Position numbers and translations under genes: made by a program. From contig NZ_WJBG01000117.1 of the NCBI RefSeq assembly GCF_009709555.1, forward strand, positions 62,001-126,000: a DNA stretch of 64,000 nt. Direction: 5' to 3'. The notes under the pieces are model-generated. The model made no database searches and was not told the origin of the DNA. It was given only the letters and a program-made list of their open reading frames with translations. This document shows positions 44,550-54,085 of this stretch, piece after piece; the stretch's first letter is position 1, and the number at the start of each line of letters is the position of its first letter. This DNA is from Streptomyces blattellae. Its GTDB lineage: Bacteria > Actinomycetota > Actinomycetes > Streptomycetales > Streptomycetaceae.

Positions 44550-45305
44550 ATGACCCTGGCGGTCCGAGTCATCCCCTGCCTGGACGTGGACAACGGCCGG
44601 GTCGTCAAGGGAGTCAACTTCCAGAACCTGCGCGACGCGGGCGACCCCGTCGAGATGGCCAAGGTGTACGACGCCGAAGGCGCCGACGAGCTGACCTTCC
44701 TGGACATCACCGCGTCCTCCGGCAACCGCGAGACGACGTACGACGTGGTGCGCCGCACGGCAGAGCAGGTCTTCATCCCGCTGACCGTCGGCGGCGGCGT
44801 CCGCACGGCCGAGGACGTGGACAAGCTGCTGCGGGCGGGCGCTGACAAGGTGGGCGTCAACACGGCGGCCATCGCCCGCCCGGATCTCATCCGCGAGATC
44901 GCCGAGCGCTTCGGCCGTCAGGTCCTGGTCCTGTCGGTGGACGCGCGGCGCACCGAGTCCGGTTCCTTCGAGGTGACGACCCACGGCGGCCGCAAGGGCA
45001 CCGGCATCGACGCCGTGGAGTGGGCGCACCGGGCCGCGGAGCTGGGCGCGGGCGAGATCCTGCTCAACTCGATGGACGCGGACGGCACGAAGGACGGCTA
45101 CGACATCGAGATGATCGAGGCCGTCCGCAAGCACGTGACGGTCCCGCTGATCGCCTCCGGCGGCGCCGGCAAGCTCGCCGACTTCCCGCCGGCCATCGGG
45201 GCGGGGGCGGACGCGGTGTTGGCGGCGTCCGTGTTCCACTTCGGGGATCTGCGGATCGGTGAGGTGAAGGACGCGCTGCGGCGGGCGGGGCATCCCGTAC
45301 GTTAG
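44550..45305 (+). CDS. hisF: Imidazole glycerol phosphate synthase cyclase subunit HisF
   Basis: TIM-barrel cyclase that with HisH makes IGP and AICAR. The 251-aa protein has [19 protein letters not shown] at residue 5 with the catalytic Asp, [13 protein letters not shown] near 50, [15 protein letters not shown] near 75 and the second Asp in [14 protein letters not shown] near 172. An AAGGAG site lies nine bases before the ATG. It ends the contiguous part of the his operon; hisI is 2.6 kb downstream. Confidence 0.95.
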   Translation: MTLAVRVIPCLDVDNGRVVKGVNFQNLRDAGDPVEMAKVYDAEGADELTFLDITASSGNRETTYDVVRRTAEQVFIPLTVGGGVRTAEDVDKLLRAGADKVGVNTAAIARPDLIREIAERFGRQVLVLSVDARRTESGSFEVTTHGGRKGTGIDAVEWAHRAAELGAGEILLNSMDADGTKDGYDIEMIEAVRKHVTVPLIASGGAGKLADFPPAIGAGADAVLAASVFHFGDLRIGEVKDALRRAGHPVR

Positions 45306-45384
45306 TACGACCGGCCATCCTTGATGGTGAACCCGGTAGCGAACTCGGTAGTGATCATGGTGGCGCGGCGTCTATGTTGTCCGC

Positions 45385-45603
45385 ATGCCTGGAATCACTG
45401 TCGAGTTCACCGAGGAAGAGCTGGCCGAGCTGCGAGCTGAAGCCAAAGAGCAGGGCCTCTCGATCAAGCGGCTCGCCCACGACATACTGACCGAGGATGT
45501 GGTGCGGCGGCGGCAGAAACAGCGGTTCGTCGAGGGGGCCACGAGGTACGCCCGAGAGATCATGGCCGACTTCGACGAGCGCTTTCCGGCGGGGTTGCGG
45601 TGA
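45385..45603 (+). CDS. Ribbon-helix-helix-like antitoxin
   Basis: A 72-aa protein opening PGITVEFTEEELAELRAEA with a strand followed by two helices, then LSIKRLAHDILTEDVVRRRQ, the pattern of small ribbon-helix-helix regulators, and a helical tail that could bind the partner. TATGTT lies six bases before the ATG, so the transcript is probably leaderless and possibly autoregulated. Its TGA overlaps the next gene, a toxin-like Fic/Doc protein, the usual order in such pairs. Confidence 0.7.
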   Translation: MPGITVEFTEEELAELRAEAKEQGLSIKRLAHDILTEDVVRRRQKQRFVEGATRYAREIMADFDERFPAGLR

Positions 45604-45974
45604 CGATGTACGTGGATGCGGGCTGGATCCTCAACGTTCAGGTCGAGGTCTCGCCTGCGAACACCCCGATTCGCGACTGGGGCGCACTGCACTGCATGGC
45701 CGAGCGGCACAAGTACGAGCGCATCGCCGACGAGCCCTACTACGAGGAGGCTCCAGCGCGTGCGGCGACTTTCCTGCACACGGCGTTGAGGCTGCGGCCG
45801 TTCACGGACTACAACGCGTCGATCGGCATCGCCTGTGTTCGCGCGTACATGGATGCGTCAGGGACGCCGGTCAATCCCAAGCCCGGCGACTGGGCGAAAC
45901 TCGTCGCCGACATCCGCAGCGACGAAGCCGACCTCCAGGAGACCGCCCGGCTGCTGCGCGAGTGGTCCGCCTGA
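45600..45974 (+). CDS. Doc-like Fic-fold protein with degenerate active site
   Basis: A 124-aa all-helical protein resembling the Doc/Fic toxin family: an N-terminal YVDAGWILNVQ segment, central EAPARAATFLHTALRLRPF, then DYNASIGIACVRAYMDASG. In Doc the loop is HPFxDGNKR; here it reads RPFTDYNASIG, so the catalytic His and the Gly-Asn-Lys-Arg part are lost while the fold-defining hydrophobics remain. I infer an inactivated or re-purposed toxin. GTG at 45600 overlaps the antitoxin stop; an ATG at 45606 is equally possible. Confidence 0.65.
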   Translation: MTMYVDAGWILNVQVEVSPANTPIRDWGALHCMAERHKYERIADEPYYEEAPARAATFLHTALRLRPFTDYNASIGIACVRAYMDASGTPVNPKPGDWAKLVADIRSDEADLQETARLLREWSA

Positions 45975-45978
45975 CCCG

Positions 45979-47229
45979 GTGGCCGACTCCGCGGACGTAG
46001 CCGCCCGTCCGGCGGCGGTCGACCGCGCCGCCCACCGCGACCCCAACGTCCTGCGCTGGCTCGGCGCATACGCCTCGTCGGCCATCGGCGACAACGTCTA
46101 CTACCTCGCCCTCTCCTGGGCCGCGGTCCAGGCCGGTACACCCGCCCAGGCCGGTCTGGTCACCGCGCTCAGCGCGGTGCCACGGGCCGTGCTGATGCTG
46201 GGCGGGGGAGTGATCGCCGACCGCTTCGGCCCCCGCAGAGTGCTGATCAGCAGTGACGCCGTGCGCTGCGCGGCGGTTCTCGCGGTCGCCGGGCTGCTCC
46301 TCGTGGGCCGTCCGGGCCTGTGGCCGCTGGCCGTGCTGGCGCTGGTCTTCGGGGCGGTCGACGCCGTCATGATGCCCGCGCTGGGTGCCCTGCCGACCCG
46401 GATGACCGGACGCGGACAGCTCGCCCGGGTGCACGGCATGCGCGGGCTCGTCGTCCGGCTGGCGAACGTCCTCGGGGCGCCGCTCGGCGGCCTCGGCGTG
46501 GCCCTCGGGGGCACCGCGGCGGCGTTCGGGCTGGCCGGGCTGCTGTTCGCGGCCTCCCTGCCGCTCCTGATCGCCGTACGTGTGGCAGAGCAACCCGCGG
46601 ACGACGCACGCGTGCGTGGAACAGCGTGGAGTGATCTGACCGGCGGTCTGCGCTACGTACGCGGCCACCGTGTCCTGCGTTCGCTGATCGTCGTCATCGC
46701 GCTCAGCGACCTCGGTTTCGTCGGCCCGCTCAACGTCGGCCTGGTACTGCTCGCCGACGAACGCGGCTGGGGAGCCGGGGGCGTCGGGTGGGTGCTCGCG
46801 GGGTTCGGCACGGGCGCGGGGGCGGCCTCGCTGCTGCTCACCGCCCGTGGACGCGTCCCGCGCGCGGGGTTCGTGCTGTCCGTGTCCGGCGTGGTCAGCG
46901 CGGTCGCGATCGCCGCCCTCGCCTACCTGCCGCACGTCGCGGTCGCCGTCGCCGTGGCCCTGTCCATCGGGCTGATCTCCGGGCTGAACGGCGTCCTGTG
47001 CGGGGCGCTCCTGCAAGCCGAGTCCGACCGGGCCTACGTCGGCCGGGTCACGTCCGTGTCGAACTTCTTCAGCCTCGGCGTCGCCCCGCTCACCTTCCCC
47101 CTGACCGGCGCCGCGATCGGTCTGTGGGGCACCGGTCCGGTCTTCGTCGCCAGCGCGGTCGTCTGCGGGCTCGGCGGGGTGGCCGGCCTGTGCGCACGGG
47201 ACCTGCGCCGGGCCGAACTGCCCCGCTGA
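45979..47229 (+). CDS. MFS transporter
   Basis: A 416-aa major facilitator with about 12 helices. The motif between helices 2 and 3 reads GGGVIADRFGPRRVLISSDAVR, and the long central loop (EQPADDARVRGTAWSDLTGGLRYVRGHRVL) is typical of the EntS/DHA3-like drug or siderophore exporters. GTG at 45979 lies four bases past the Doc-like gene stop. Substrate not predictable. Confidence 0.85.
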   Translation: MADSADVAARPAAVDRAAHRDPNVLRWLGAYASSAIGDNVYYLALSWAAVQAGTPAQAGLVTALSAVPRAVLMLGGGVIADRFGPRRVLISSDAVRCAAVLAVAGLLLVGRPGLWPLAVLALVFGAVDAVMMPALGALPTRMTGRGQLARVHGMRGLVVRLANVLGAPLGGLGVALGGTAAAFGLAGLLFAASLPLLIAVRVAEQPADDARVRGTAWSDLTGGLRYVRGHRVLRSLIVVIALSDLGFVGPLNVGLVLLADERGWGAGGVGWVLAGFGTGAGAASLLLTARGRVPRAGFVLSVSGVVSAVAIAALAYLPHVAVAVAVALSIGLISGLNGVLCGALLQAESDRAYVGRVTSVSNFFSLGVAPLTFPLTGAAIGLWGTGPVFVASAVVCGLGGVAGLCARDLRRAELPR

Positions 47230-47235
47230 CCGCCC

Positions 47236-47871
47236 TCAGATCCCCAGCTGCTTCGTCTCGTGCAGCTTGGTGATCGCGTCCTCCTCGCCCTCCAGCTCCA
47301 CCTTGGCGGCGCTCTGCCGGCCGTATGCGAAGAGCAGCAGTTCCGACGGCTCGCCGGTCACCGTGACGACCGGGGTGCCGCGGTGGGCGACCGCTGTCTG
47401 GCCGTCGGGGCGGCGCAGGACCAGGCCGGTCGGGACGCCGCGGCCCATCAGGCGCGCGGAGCGCTCCAGGCGGGACCAGAGGGCGTCCTGGAAGACCGGG
47501 TCGAGTTCGCGCGGCGTCCAGTCGGGCTGGGCGCGGCGGACGTCCTCGGTGTGGACGTAGTACTCGATCGTGTTGGACATCTCGTCGAGCTGCTTGAGGG
47601 CGAACGGCGAGAAGCGCGGCGGGCCGGTACGGATCAGCTGGATCAGCTCCTCGTACGGCTTGGCGGTGAACTCCGCCATCACCCGCTCCAGGCGCGGCGC
47701 CAGCTGCTTGATCAGCATGCCGCCGGCGGCGTCGGGACGGCGCTCGCGCACCACCACGTGCGCGGCGAGGTCACGGGCCCGCCAGCCCTGGCACAGGGTG
47801 GGGGCGTCGGGGCCTTCGGCCTCCAGGAGGTCGGCCAGGAGAAGTCGTTCACGCTTGGCGAAAGTCGACAT
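47236..47871 (-). CDS. TIGR03085 family DinB-like metal-binding protein
   Basis: A 211-aa cytoplasmic protein of the actinobacterial mycothiol-dependent maleylpyruvate isomerase/DinB superfamily. It opens [27 protein letters not shown], followed by [20 protein letters not shown] near residue 33 with a metal-ligand type His, and [16 protein letters not shown] near 100 with a further ligand His. It converges with the MFS gene (six bases between stops) and diverges from hisI. Substrate unknown; DinB-type enzymes often use mycothiol. Confidence 0.82.
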   Translation of the reverse strand: MSTFAKRERLLLADLLEAEGPDAPTLCQGWRARDLAAHVVVRERRPDAAGGMLIKQLAPRLERVMAEFTAKPYEELIQLIRTGPPRFSPFALKQLDEMSNTIEYYVHTEDVRRAQPDWTPRELDPVFQDALWSRLERSARLMGRGVPTGLVLRRPDGQTAVAHRGTPVVTVTGEPSELLLFAYGRQSAAKVELEGEEDAITKLHETKQLGI

Positions 47872-47954
47872 GCCGTCAGCCTACGACCACCCGTCGGGTC
47901 CGCCCAATGGACACGGAACAGTCCCTGTCAGTGCCGCGCGGCACAATGGCACCC

Positions 47955-48356
47955 ATGGCCACCAGCACGCCCCGTCAGCCCAGCCGACTGGACCCCGAGA
48001 TCGCCGCGCGCCTCAAGCGCAGCGCCGACGGGCTCCTCCCCGCCATCGCCCAGCAGTACGACACCGGTGAGGTGCTGATGCTCGGCTGGATGGACGACGA
48101 GGCGCTGCATCGGACGCTCACCACCGGCCGGTGCACCTACTGGTCGCGCAGCCGCCGGGAGTACTGGGTCAAGGGCGACACCTCCGGCCACTTCCAGCAC
48201 GTCAAGTCCGTCGCCCTGGACTGCGACGCCGACACCGTGCTGGTCAGGGTCGACCAGGTCGGCGCCGCCTGCCACACCGGTGCACGCACCTGCTTCGACG
48301 CCGACGTACTGCTCAAGGACGGCGCCGGTTCGGGCCCCTCCTCCCCGGATCAGTAA
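47955..48356 (+). CDS. hisI: Phosphoribosyl-AMP cyclohydrolase HisI
   Basis: Zn-dependent enzyme of the third step of histidine synthesis. The 133-aa single-function protein has [16 protein letters not shown] near residue 38, [23 protein letters not shown] near 60 and the metal cysteines in DCDADT and [12 protein letters not shown] (near 85-108). A CACAAT box ten bases before the ATG and no ribosome site suggest a near-leaderless start. It is separated from the main his cluster and sits 11 bases before trpE, probably in one operon. Confidence 0.94.
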   Translation: MATSTPRQPSRLDPEIAARLKRSADGLLPAIAQQYDTGEVLMLGWMDDEALHRTLTTGRCTYWSRSRREYWVKGDTSGHFQHVKSVALDCDADTVLVRVDQVGAACHTGARTCFDADVLLKDGAGSGPSSPDQ

Positions 48357-48367
48357 GGTCAGCCGCC

Positions 48368-49846
48368 ATGGACCTTGAGATGTTCCGCAAGCTGGCCACC
48401 GACCGCCGTGTCATCCCCGTCACCCGCAAGCTCCTCGCGGACGGCGACACCCCGGTCGCGCTCTACCGCAAGCTCGCCGCCGAGCGCCCCGGCACCTTCC
48501 TGCTGGAGTCCGCGGAGAACGGCCGCTCCTGGTCCCGCTACTCGTTCGTGGGCGTGCGCTCCGCGGCGACGCTCACCGAGCGGGACGGCCAGGCCCACTG
48601 GCTCGGCGCCCCACCCGTCGGCGTCCCCACCGGCGGTGACCCCCTCGCCGCCCTGCGCGCCACCATCGAGGCCCTGCACACCCCGCACCAGGAGGGCATG
48701 CCGCCCTTCACCGGCGGCATGGTCGGCTACCTCGGCTACGACATCGTGCGCCGCCTGGAGAAGATCGGCCCCGGCGAGCGGGACGACCTGAAGCTGCCCG
48801 AGCTGACCATGCTCCTCACCAGCGATCTCGCCGTCATGGACCACTGGGAGGGCTCCGTCCTGCTGATCGCCAACGCGATCAACCACAACGACCTCGACAC
48901 CGGAGTCGACGAGGCCTACGCCGACGCGGTCGCCCGCCTCGACATCATGGAGGCCGACCTCACCCGCGCGGTCGCCCAGCCGCCCGCCGTGCTCCCGCCC
49001 TCCGAACTCCCCGAGTACACGGCACTCTGGGGCGGGCCCGACTTCCAGGACGCCGTCGAGGACATCAAGGAGCGCATCCGGGCCGGCGAGGCCTTCCAGG
49101 TGGTTCCCTCCCAGCGCTTCGAAACGCCGTGCACGGCAAGCGCGTTGGATGTCTACCGGGTGCTGCGGGCGACGAACCCGTCCCCGTACATGTACCTGTT
49201 CCGCTTCGAGGGCTTCGACGTCGTCGGCTCGTCCCCCGAAGCGCTGGTCAAGGTCGAGGACGGGCAGGCGATGGTCCACCCCATCGCCGGCACCCGGCAC
49301 CGCGGGACCACCCCGCAGGAGGACCAGGCCCTCGCCGACGAACTGCTCGCCGACCCGAAGGAACGCGCCGAGCACCTCATGCTCGTCGACCTCGGGCGCA
49401 ACGACCTCGGACGGGTCTGCGAGCCCGGCTCGGTCGAGGTCGTGGACTTCATGTCCATCGAGCGCTACTCGCACGTCATGCACATCGTGTCCACGGTCAC
49501 CGGCCGGGTCGCGGCGGGCCGCACCGCCTTCGACGTCCTCACCGCCTGCTTCCCGGCAGGCACCCTCTCCGGCGCCCCCAAGCCGCGTGCGATGCAGATC
49601 ATCGACGAGCTCGAACCGTCCCGGCGGGGGGTGTACGGCGGCTGCGTCGGCTACCTCGACTTCGCGGGTGACTCCGACACCGCCATCGCCATCCGTACGG
49701 CGCTGCTGCGCGACGGCACCGCGTACGTCCAGGCCGGCGCGGGCATCGTCGCCGACTCCGACCCGCGCGCCGAGGACACCGAGTGCCGCAACAAGGCGGC
49801 GGCGGTGCTGCGCGCGGTGCACACGGCGAACCGGCTCGGGAAGTAG
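48368..49846 (+). CDS. trpE: Anthranilate synthase component I TrpE
   Basis: Converts chorismate to anthranilate with TrpG. The 492-aa protein has the N-terminal feedback region (residue about 43, [18 protein letters not shown]) including the LLES motif that binds tryptophan, and the C-terminal chorismate-binding domain: [12 protein letters not shown] near 246, [21 protein letters not shown] near 273, [15 protein letters not shown] near 310, [16 protein letters not shown] near 345, and [20 protein letters not shown] near 400. No Trp-rich leader peptide is visible upstream; hisI abuts. A strong hairpin follows the stop. trpG and trpD are not in the window. Confidence 0.95.
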   Translation: MDLEMFRKLATDRRVIPVTRKLLADGDTPVALYRKLAAERPGTFLLESAENGRSWSRYSFVGVRSAATLTERDGQAHWLGAPPVGVPTGGDPLAALRATIEALHTPHQEGMPPFTGGMVGYLGYDIVRRLEKIGPGERDDLKLPELTMLLTSDLAVMDHWEGSVLLIANAINHNDLDTGVDEAYADAVARLDIMEADLTRAVAQPPAVLPPSELPEYTALWGGPDFQDAVEDIKERIRAGEAFQVVPSQRFETPCTASALDVYRVLRATNPSPYMYLFRFEGFDVVGSSPEALVKVEDGQAMVHPIAGTRHRGTTPQEDQALADELLADPKERAEHLMLVDLGRNDLGRVCEPGSVEVVDFMSIERYSHVMHIVSTVTGRVAAGRTAFDVLTACFPAGTLSGAPKPRAMQIIDELEPSRRGVYGGCVGYLDFAGDSDTAIAIRTALLRDGTAYVQAGAGIVADSDPRAEDTECRNKAAAVLRAVHTANRLGK

Positions 49847-49860
49847 GACGGGTCTCATGC

Positions 49861-49890
49861 GAACCCCGGGTGACGCTTCGCCCGGGGTTC
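49861..49890 (+). terminator. Hairpin after trpE
   Basis: A perfect 10-bp stem, GAACCCCGGG and CCCGGGGTTC, with a 10-base loop, 14 bases past the trpE stop. No U-run; it may be a terminator or a processing/stability element before the next gene. Confidence 0.7.
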
Positions 49891-49907
49891 GCGCGATAGT
49901 GGAGTAC

Positions 49908-50534
49908 GTGACTGCTGTACCTCACCCCCGTTCCGAAGCCGTAGGCCCCGCCCAGGCCGGCCGCCGCAGCCTCGCCGTCGCCCTGCTGGCCGGCGCGCTC
50001 GGCGCGGCCGTGGCACTGCTGGCCACCCGCCAGCAGTGGTCGGAGGGCACCGCCACCGTGGCCGGCGGCTCCTTCCCGCTGACCGCGAAAGGCAGCGACG
50101 TCACGGGCGTGCCGGCGGCCCTCGCCATAGTGGGCCTCGCCGCGCTCGTCGCCGTCTTCGCCGTCCGCAGGTCCGGGCGGCTCATGGTCGCCGCGCTGCT
50201 CGCGCTGTCCGGCGCCGGGACCGTCGCGGCGGCCGTGTTCGGCGCCTCCGACAGTTCCGCGCTCGACGAGCAGGCCGCCGAGGCCACCGGTGACACCGCC
50301 GCCGGCGTCGACGCGCTCACCCACACCGCGTGGCCGTACGTCGCCGCGGCGGGCGGCGTCCTGCTCCTGCTCGCCGGACTGCTCGCCCTGCGCTACGGCC
50401 GGCTGTGGCCCGCGATGTCCGGCCGCTACGAGCGCTCCGGAGCGCCCCGTCCCCGCCGCAAGGCCCCTGTCGTCGACCCTGACCGTCCCGAGGACCTCTG
50501 GAAGGCTCTGGACCGCGGCGAGGACCCAACGTAA
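49908..50534 (+). CDS. Tryptophan-associated membrane protein (TIGR02234)
   Basis: A 208-aa actinobacterial membrane protein usually found next to trp genes. It has four membrane helices (about 24-42, 68-86, 91-110 and 145-165), RQQWSEGTATV and FPLTAKGSDVTG in the first external loop, and a charged C-terminal tail ending PDRPEDLWKALDRGEDP, the family's conserved end. Position after trpE fits. Function unknown. Confidence 0.85.
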   Translation: MTAVPHPRSEAVGPAQAGRRSLAVALLAGALGAAVALLATRQQWSEGTATVAGGSFPLTAKGSDVTGVPAALAIVGLAALVAVFAVRRSGRLMVAALLALSGAGTVAAAVFGASDSSALDEQAAEATGDTAAGVDALTHTAWPYVAAAGGVLLLLAGLLALRYGRLWPAMSGRYERSGAPRPRRKAPVVDPDRPEDLWKALDRGEDPT

Positions 50535-50754
50535 CGCTCCGCTGGGGGTGCCAGGGTGCCAGGGTGCCTGGGGGGTGTTCGTCGTCTGCGGCTGTGTGGG
50601 GGCTGGTCGCGCAGTTCCCCGCGCCCCTTCGCGCAGTTCCCCGCGCCCCTTTGGGGGCGTGGGGCGGACCCCCGATCTACCGTGTGCGGGTGGGTGCGGG
50701 ACAATGGCGGGCAGCGTTCGGCTCGTATACGTACACAGCAATGAGGAGCAAGCA
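50535..50754. other. Gap with repeats before the HGxxPAAW gene
   Basis: A triple GGGTGCCA-type run near 50545-50568, then the GC-rich dispersed repeat (50601-50655). A 13-base word AATGGCGGGCAGC occurs twice (50703 and 50754), so an alternative in-frame start 51 bases upstream of the HGxxPAAW gene exists. Confidence 0.6.
50601..50655. repeat. Dispersed repeat, two tandem copies
   Basis: GCGCAGTTCCCCGCGCCCCT occurs at 50609-50628 and 50631-50650. An inverted copy lies at 52688-52716. This sequence is widespread between genes in Streptomyces. Confidence 0.8.
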
Positions 50755-50985
50755 ATGGCGGGCAGCAGCCACGGCCACACCCCGGCCGCCTGGACCAGTG
50801 TCACCATCGTGTTCATCGGTTTCTGCATCGCGGGCGCCTTCATGGTGCTGGCCAACCCGGTGGGCTTCTGGGTCGGCATGGGGGTCACGGTCGTCGGCGG
50901 CGTCGTCGGCTGGATCATGAAGGGCATGGGCCTCGGCCAGCCGAAGGACGCCCACGCGGCCTACCAGGCTCTCTCGGAGGGCTGA
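50755..50985 (+). CDS. HGxxPAAW family small membrane protein
   Basis: A 76-aa protein beginning MAGSSHGHTPAAWTSV, the family's signature, followed by two membrane helices (about 16-34 and 38-58) and a soluble C-terminus with KDAHAAYQALSEG. It follows a GAGGAG ribosome site. This family is typical of actinobacteria and commonly found between the Trp-associated membrane protein and trpC. Function unknown. Confidence 0.83.
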   Translation: MAGSSHGHTPAAWTSVTIVFIGFCIAGAFMVLANPVGFWVGMGVTVVGGVVGWIMKGMGLGQPKDAHAAYQALSEG

Positions 50986-51074
50986 AGTCCCGTACGGCGC
51001 AAGCACCGTGTGAGGGGCGGACCGGTACGAGGCCGGGGCCGCCCCTCGCGCGTGTGCGGGGCACAATGCAAGGC

Positions 51075-51521
51075 GTGAACCTCGACAGCTGGAAGGCCAC
51101 ACCGCCCGCGGGAACCGGTCCCGGACACGTGCTCGGGAGGCTGGCCGTGCCCGTGGGAATGCTCGCGGCCGTCGCCGGGGCCTTCGCGTACGTCGGGACC
51201 GTGGACCCGAACGAGCCCGGCCACTACCCCGCCTGTCCGCTCCAGCACTTCACCGGCATCTACTGTCCCGGCTGCGGCGGGCTGCGCAGCGCGCACGCCG
51301 TCGCGCACGGGGACTTCCTGGCGGCGCTGCAGGACAACGCGGTGGCGGTCGTCGGCTATGCGCTCTTCGCCGTCGTATGGACCGTCTGGGTGGTCCGCGC
51401 GGCCCGCGGCAGGCCCTTCCGCATCGAACTGGGCCCCGCCCATCTGCGGACCATCGGGGCGTTGGCGCTGGTCTTCACCGTTGTCCGGAACCTGCCGTTC
51501 GGTGGCTGGCTCCACCCTTGA
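51075..51521 (+). CDS. DUF2752 family membrane protein
   Basis: A 148-aa membrane protein with three or so helices. Its signature lies in the first external loop and second segment: CPLQHFTGIYCPGCGGLRSAHAV near residue 54, with the four-cysteine pattern and arginine typical of DUF2752. The GTG at 51075 is preferred because CACAAT lies seven bases upstream, suggesting a leaderless mRNA; an ATG at 51066 is in frame. Function unknown. Confidence 0.78.
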   Translation: MNLDSWKATPPAGTGPGHVLGRLAVPVGMLAAVAGAFAYVGTVDPNEPGHYPACPLQHFTGIYCPGCGGLRSAHAVAHGDFLAALQDNAVAVVGYALFAVVWTVWVVRAARGRPFRIELGPAHLRTIGALALVFTVVRNLPFGGWLHP

Positions 51522-51685
51522 TCAATTGGCGAATGTCCAGGTAGTGGGAACGGCGTCAACCGGATGCGAGGCCTACGCCTTCCTCCGGATACCATCGCAA
51601 GTGACCATCGGTTTCTCCTGGGAGGCCGGATCGGTGGAAAGCCCAACAGTTTGAACAGTCAACCGCCTGGAAGGGGGCCGCTCGC
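51522..51685 (+). promoter_or_regulatory. trpC leader region with two overlapping short frames
   Basis: Two readings stand out. A 17-codon GTG frame (51601-51654) encodes [17 protein letters not shown] with one Trp and has TACCAT six bases before it, as for a leaderless start. A 41-codon ATG frame (51564-51689) runs to a TGA that overlaps the trpC GTG (GTGA). I see no terminator/antiterminator pair, so a classical attenuator is not supported. Confidence 0.4.
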
Positions 51686-52495
51686 GTGAGTGTGCTCGAC
51701 GAGATCATCGACGGAGTCCGTGCCGACCTCGCGGAGCGGCAGGCGCGCGTCAGCCTCGACGAGCTCAAGGAGCGCGCGGCGAAGGCCCCCGTGGCCAAGG
51801 ACGGTCTGGCCGCCCTGCGCGGGGACGGCGTCAAGGTCATCTGCGAGGTCAAGCGCTCCAGCCCCTCCAAGGGCGCGCTGGCCGCCATCGCCGACCCGGC
51901 CGGACTCGCCGCGGACTACGAGGCGGGCGGCGCGGCCGTCATCTCCGTCCTCACCGAACAGCGCCGCTTCGGCGGCTCGCTCGCCGACCTGGAGGCCGTC
52001 CGCGCCCGCGTGGACATCCCGGTGCTGCGCAAGGACTTCATCGTCACCTCCTACCAGCTCTGGGAGGCCCGGGCCTACGGCGCCGACGTCGCCCTGCTGA
52101 TCGTCGCCGCCCTCGACCAGCCCGCCCTGGAGTCCCTCGTCGAGCGCGCCGAGTCCATCGGCCTCACCCCGATCGTCGAGGTCCACGACGAGGACGAGGT
52201 CGAACGCGCCGTGGACGCCGGCGCCAAGGTCATCGGCGTCAACGCCCGCAACCTCAAGACCCTCGAAGTCGACCGCGGCACCTTCGAGCGGGTCGCCCCC
52301 GAGATCCCCGAAGGCATCGTCAAGATCGCCGAATCCGGCGTCCGCGGCCCCCACGACCTCATCGCCTACGCCAATGCCGGCGCCGACGCCGTTCTCGTCG
52401 GCGAGTCCCTCGTCACCGGCAAGGACCCGAAGACAGCAGTGGCCGATCTGGTGGCGGCGGGCGCACACCCCGCACTCCGCCACGGCCGGGGCTGA
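51686..52495 (+). CDS. trpC: Indole-3-glycerol phosphate synthase TrpC
   Basis: TIM-barrel enzyme closing the indole ring from CdRP. The 269-aa protein has [17 protein letters not shown] near residue 50 (catalytic Glu and Lys), [16 protein letters not shown] near 92, [22 protein letters not shown] near 112, and [15 protein letters not shown] near 182, then [18 protein letters not shown] start with AAGGGGG upstream. It heads the trpC-trpM-trpB-trpA group. Confidence 0.96.
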   Translation: MSVLDEIIDGVRADLAERQARVSLDELKERAAKAPVAKDGLAALRGDGVKVICEVKRSSPSKGALAAIADPAGLAADYEAGGAAVISVLTEQRRFGGSLADLEAVRARVDIPVLRKDFIVTSYQLWEARAYGADVALLIVAALDQPALESLVERAESIGLTPIVEVHDEDEVERAVDAGAKVIGVNARNLKTLEVDRGTFERVAPEIPEGIVKIAESGVRGPHDLIAYANAGADAVLVGESLVTGKDPKTAVADLVAAGAHPALRHGRG

Positions 52496-52517
52496 TCACC
52501 CGGTAGGGTTAGCGCCG

Positions 52518-52688
52518 ATGACTCTCTCGTTGACCGTGACGACCGTGGACCGGCACGCCCGCCTCGCGCGCGGCTGCCGCCCCCGCGGCTGCCGTGCGCC
52601 GGCGCGTCGGGTGCACGGTCGCCGGGTGCGGTACGTCATCGGTGATGAACCTGGGCAGGTAAACGGCCGTCGATGGCAGCAGGCCTAA
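52518..52688 (+). CDS. trpM: TrpM, small trp-operon protein
   Basis: A 56-aa basic protein between trpC and trpB, with RHARLARGCRPRGCRAPARRV in the first half and RRVRYVIGDEPGQVNGRRW in the second. In S. coelicolor the small gene at this place (trpM, earlier trpX) is known to modulate tryptophan synthesis and development; I infer orthology from position and the CRPRGCRAPARR pattern. The ATG is 22 bases past trpC. Its stop lies at the edge of a dispersed repeat, so the C-terminus may have been truncated or altered by that element. Confidence 0.82.
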   Translation: MTLSLTVTTVDRHARLARGCRPRGCRAPARRVHGRRVRYVIGDEPGQVNGRRWQQA

Positions 52689-52716
52689 AGGGGCGCGGGG
52701 AACTGCGCGACCAGCC
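52688..52716. repeat. Dispersed repeat between trpM and trpB, inverted copy
   Basis: AGGGGCGCGGGGAACTGCGC, followed by GACCAGCC, is the complement of the elements at 50601-50655. It begins at the last base of the trpM stop codon. Confidence 0.8.
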
Positions 52717-52798
52717 CAAACGGGCCCGCAGCCAACAAGCAGCCTCCGCCCCCACGGCGATCAGTGTCTTTTCCACACACTCACCGTGAGGTACACGC

Positions 52799-54085
52799 AT
52801 GCCCAGCGACTTCTTCATCCCCGACCCCCAGGGTCAAATCCCCAGCCCCGAAGGCTACTTCGGGGCGTTCGGCGGCAAGTTCATCCCGGAGGCCCTCGTC
52901 GCCGCCGTCGACGAGGTGGCCGTCGAGTACGACAAGGCCAAGCACGACCCCGAGTTCGCCCGCGAACTGGACGACCTGCTCATCAACTACACGGGCCGCC
53001 CGTCGGCGCTCACCGAGGTCCCTCGTTTCGCCGCGGAAGCGGGCGGCGCCCGCGTCTACCTCAAGCGCGAGGACCTCAACCACACCGGCTCGCACAAGAT
53101 CAACAACGTGCTCGGTCAGGCCCTGCTCACCAAGCGCATGGGCAAGACCCGGGTGATCGCCGAGACCGGGGCGGGTCAGCACGGCGTCGCGACCGCGACC
53201 GCCTGCGCGCTGTTCGGCCTCGAATGCACCATCTACATGGGCGAGATCGACACCCGGCGCCAGGCCCTCAACGTGGCCCGCATGCGCATGCTCGGTGCCG
53301 AGGTCATCGCCGTGAAGTCGGGATCGCGCACCCTCAAGGACGCCATCAACGAGGCGTTTCGCGACTGGGTGGCGAACGTCGACCACACCCACTACCTCTT
53401 CGGCACGGTCGCCGGCCCGCACCCCTTCCCCGCCATGGTCCGCGACTTCCACCGCGTGATCGGCGTAGAGACCCGGCGACAGCTCCTGGAGCGCGCGGGC
53501 CGTCTCCCCGACGCCGCCATCGCCTGCGTCGGCGGCGGCTCCAACGCCATCGGCCTCTTCCACGCCTTCATCCCGGACCCGGACGTACGCCTCATCGGCT
53601 GCGAGCCCGCCGGGCACGGCGTCGAGACCGGCGAGCACGCGGCGACCCTGACCGCGGGCGAGCCCGGCATCCTCCACGGCTCCCGCAGTTACGTCCTCCA
53701 GGACGAGGAGGGCCAGATCACGGAGCCGTACTCGATCTCCGCCGGTCTGGACTACCCCGGCATCGGACCCGAGCACTCCTACCTCAAGGACAGCGGTCGC
53801 GCCGAGTACCGCGCGGTCACCGACGACGCCGCCATGCAGGCCCTGCGCCTGCTGTCGCAGACCGAGGGCATCATCCCGGCGATCGAGAGCGCGCACGCGC
53901 TCGCCGGCGCGCTCGAAGTCGGCCGGGAGCTGGGCAAGGACGGGCTGATCGTGGTCAACCTGTCCGGCCGCGGCGACAAGGACATGGACACCGCCGCCCG
54001 CTACTTCGGGCTGTACGACACCGACGCCGAGGTCGCCGCCGACGCGGGCGGCGATGCCGCCGAGATTCAGGGGGACGCCAAGTGA
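52799..54085 (+). CDS. trpB: Tryptophan synthase beta chain TrpB
   Basis: PLP enzyme joining indole and serine. The 428-aa protein has [18 protein letters not shown] at residue 21, [14 protein letters not shown] near 97 with the PLP lysine, [18 protein letters not shown] near 122, and [15 protein letters not shown] near 240 for the PLP phosphate. A possible ribosome site GTGAGG lies upstream of the ATG. It overlaps trpA by four bases. Confidence 0.97.
   Translation: MPSDFFIPDPQGQIPSPEGYFGAFGGKFIPEALVAAVDEVAVEYDKAKHDPEFARELDDLLINYTGRPSALTEVPRFAAEAGGARVYLKREDLNHTGSHKINNVLGQALLTKRMGKTRVIAETGAGQHGVATATACALFGLECTIYMGEIDTRRQALNVARMRMLGAEVIAVKSGSRTLKDAINEAFRDWVANVDHTHYLFGTVAGPHPFPAMVRDFHRVIGVETRRQLLERAGRLPDAAIACVGGGSNAIGLFHAFIPDPDVRLIGCEPAGHGVETGEHAATLTAGEPGILHGSRSYVLQDEEGQITEPYSISAGLDYPGIGPEHSYLKDSGRAEYRAVTDDAAMQALRLLSQTEGIIPAIESAHALAGALEVGRELGKDGLIVVNLSGRGDKDMDTAARYFGLYDTDAEVAADAGGDAAEIQGDAK

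Noticed and set aside
49861..49890. Trp attenuator after trpE
   Set aside because: A strong hairpin is present but there is no Trp-rich leader frame or alternative pairing; a terminator or stability element is simpler.
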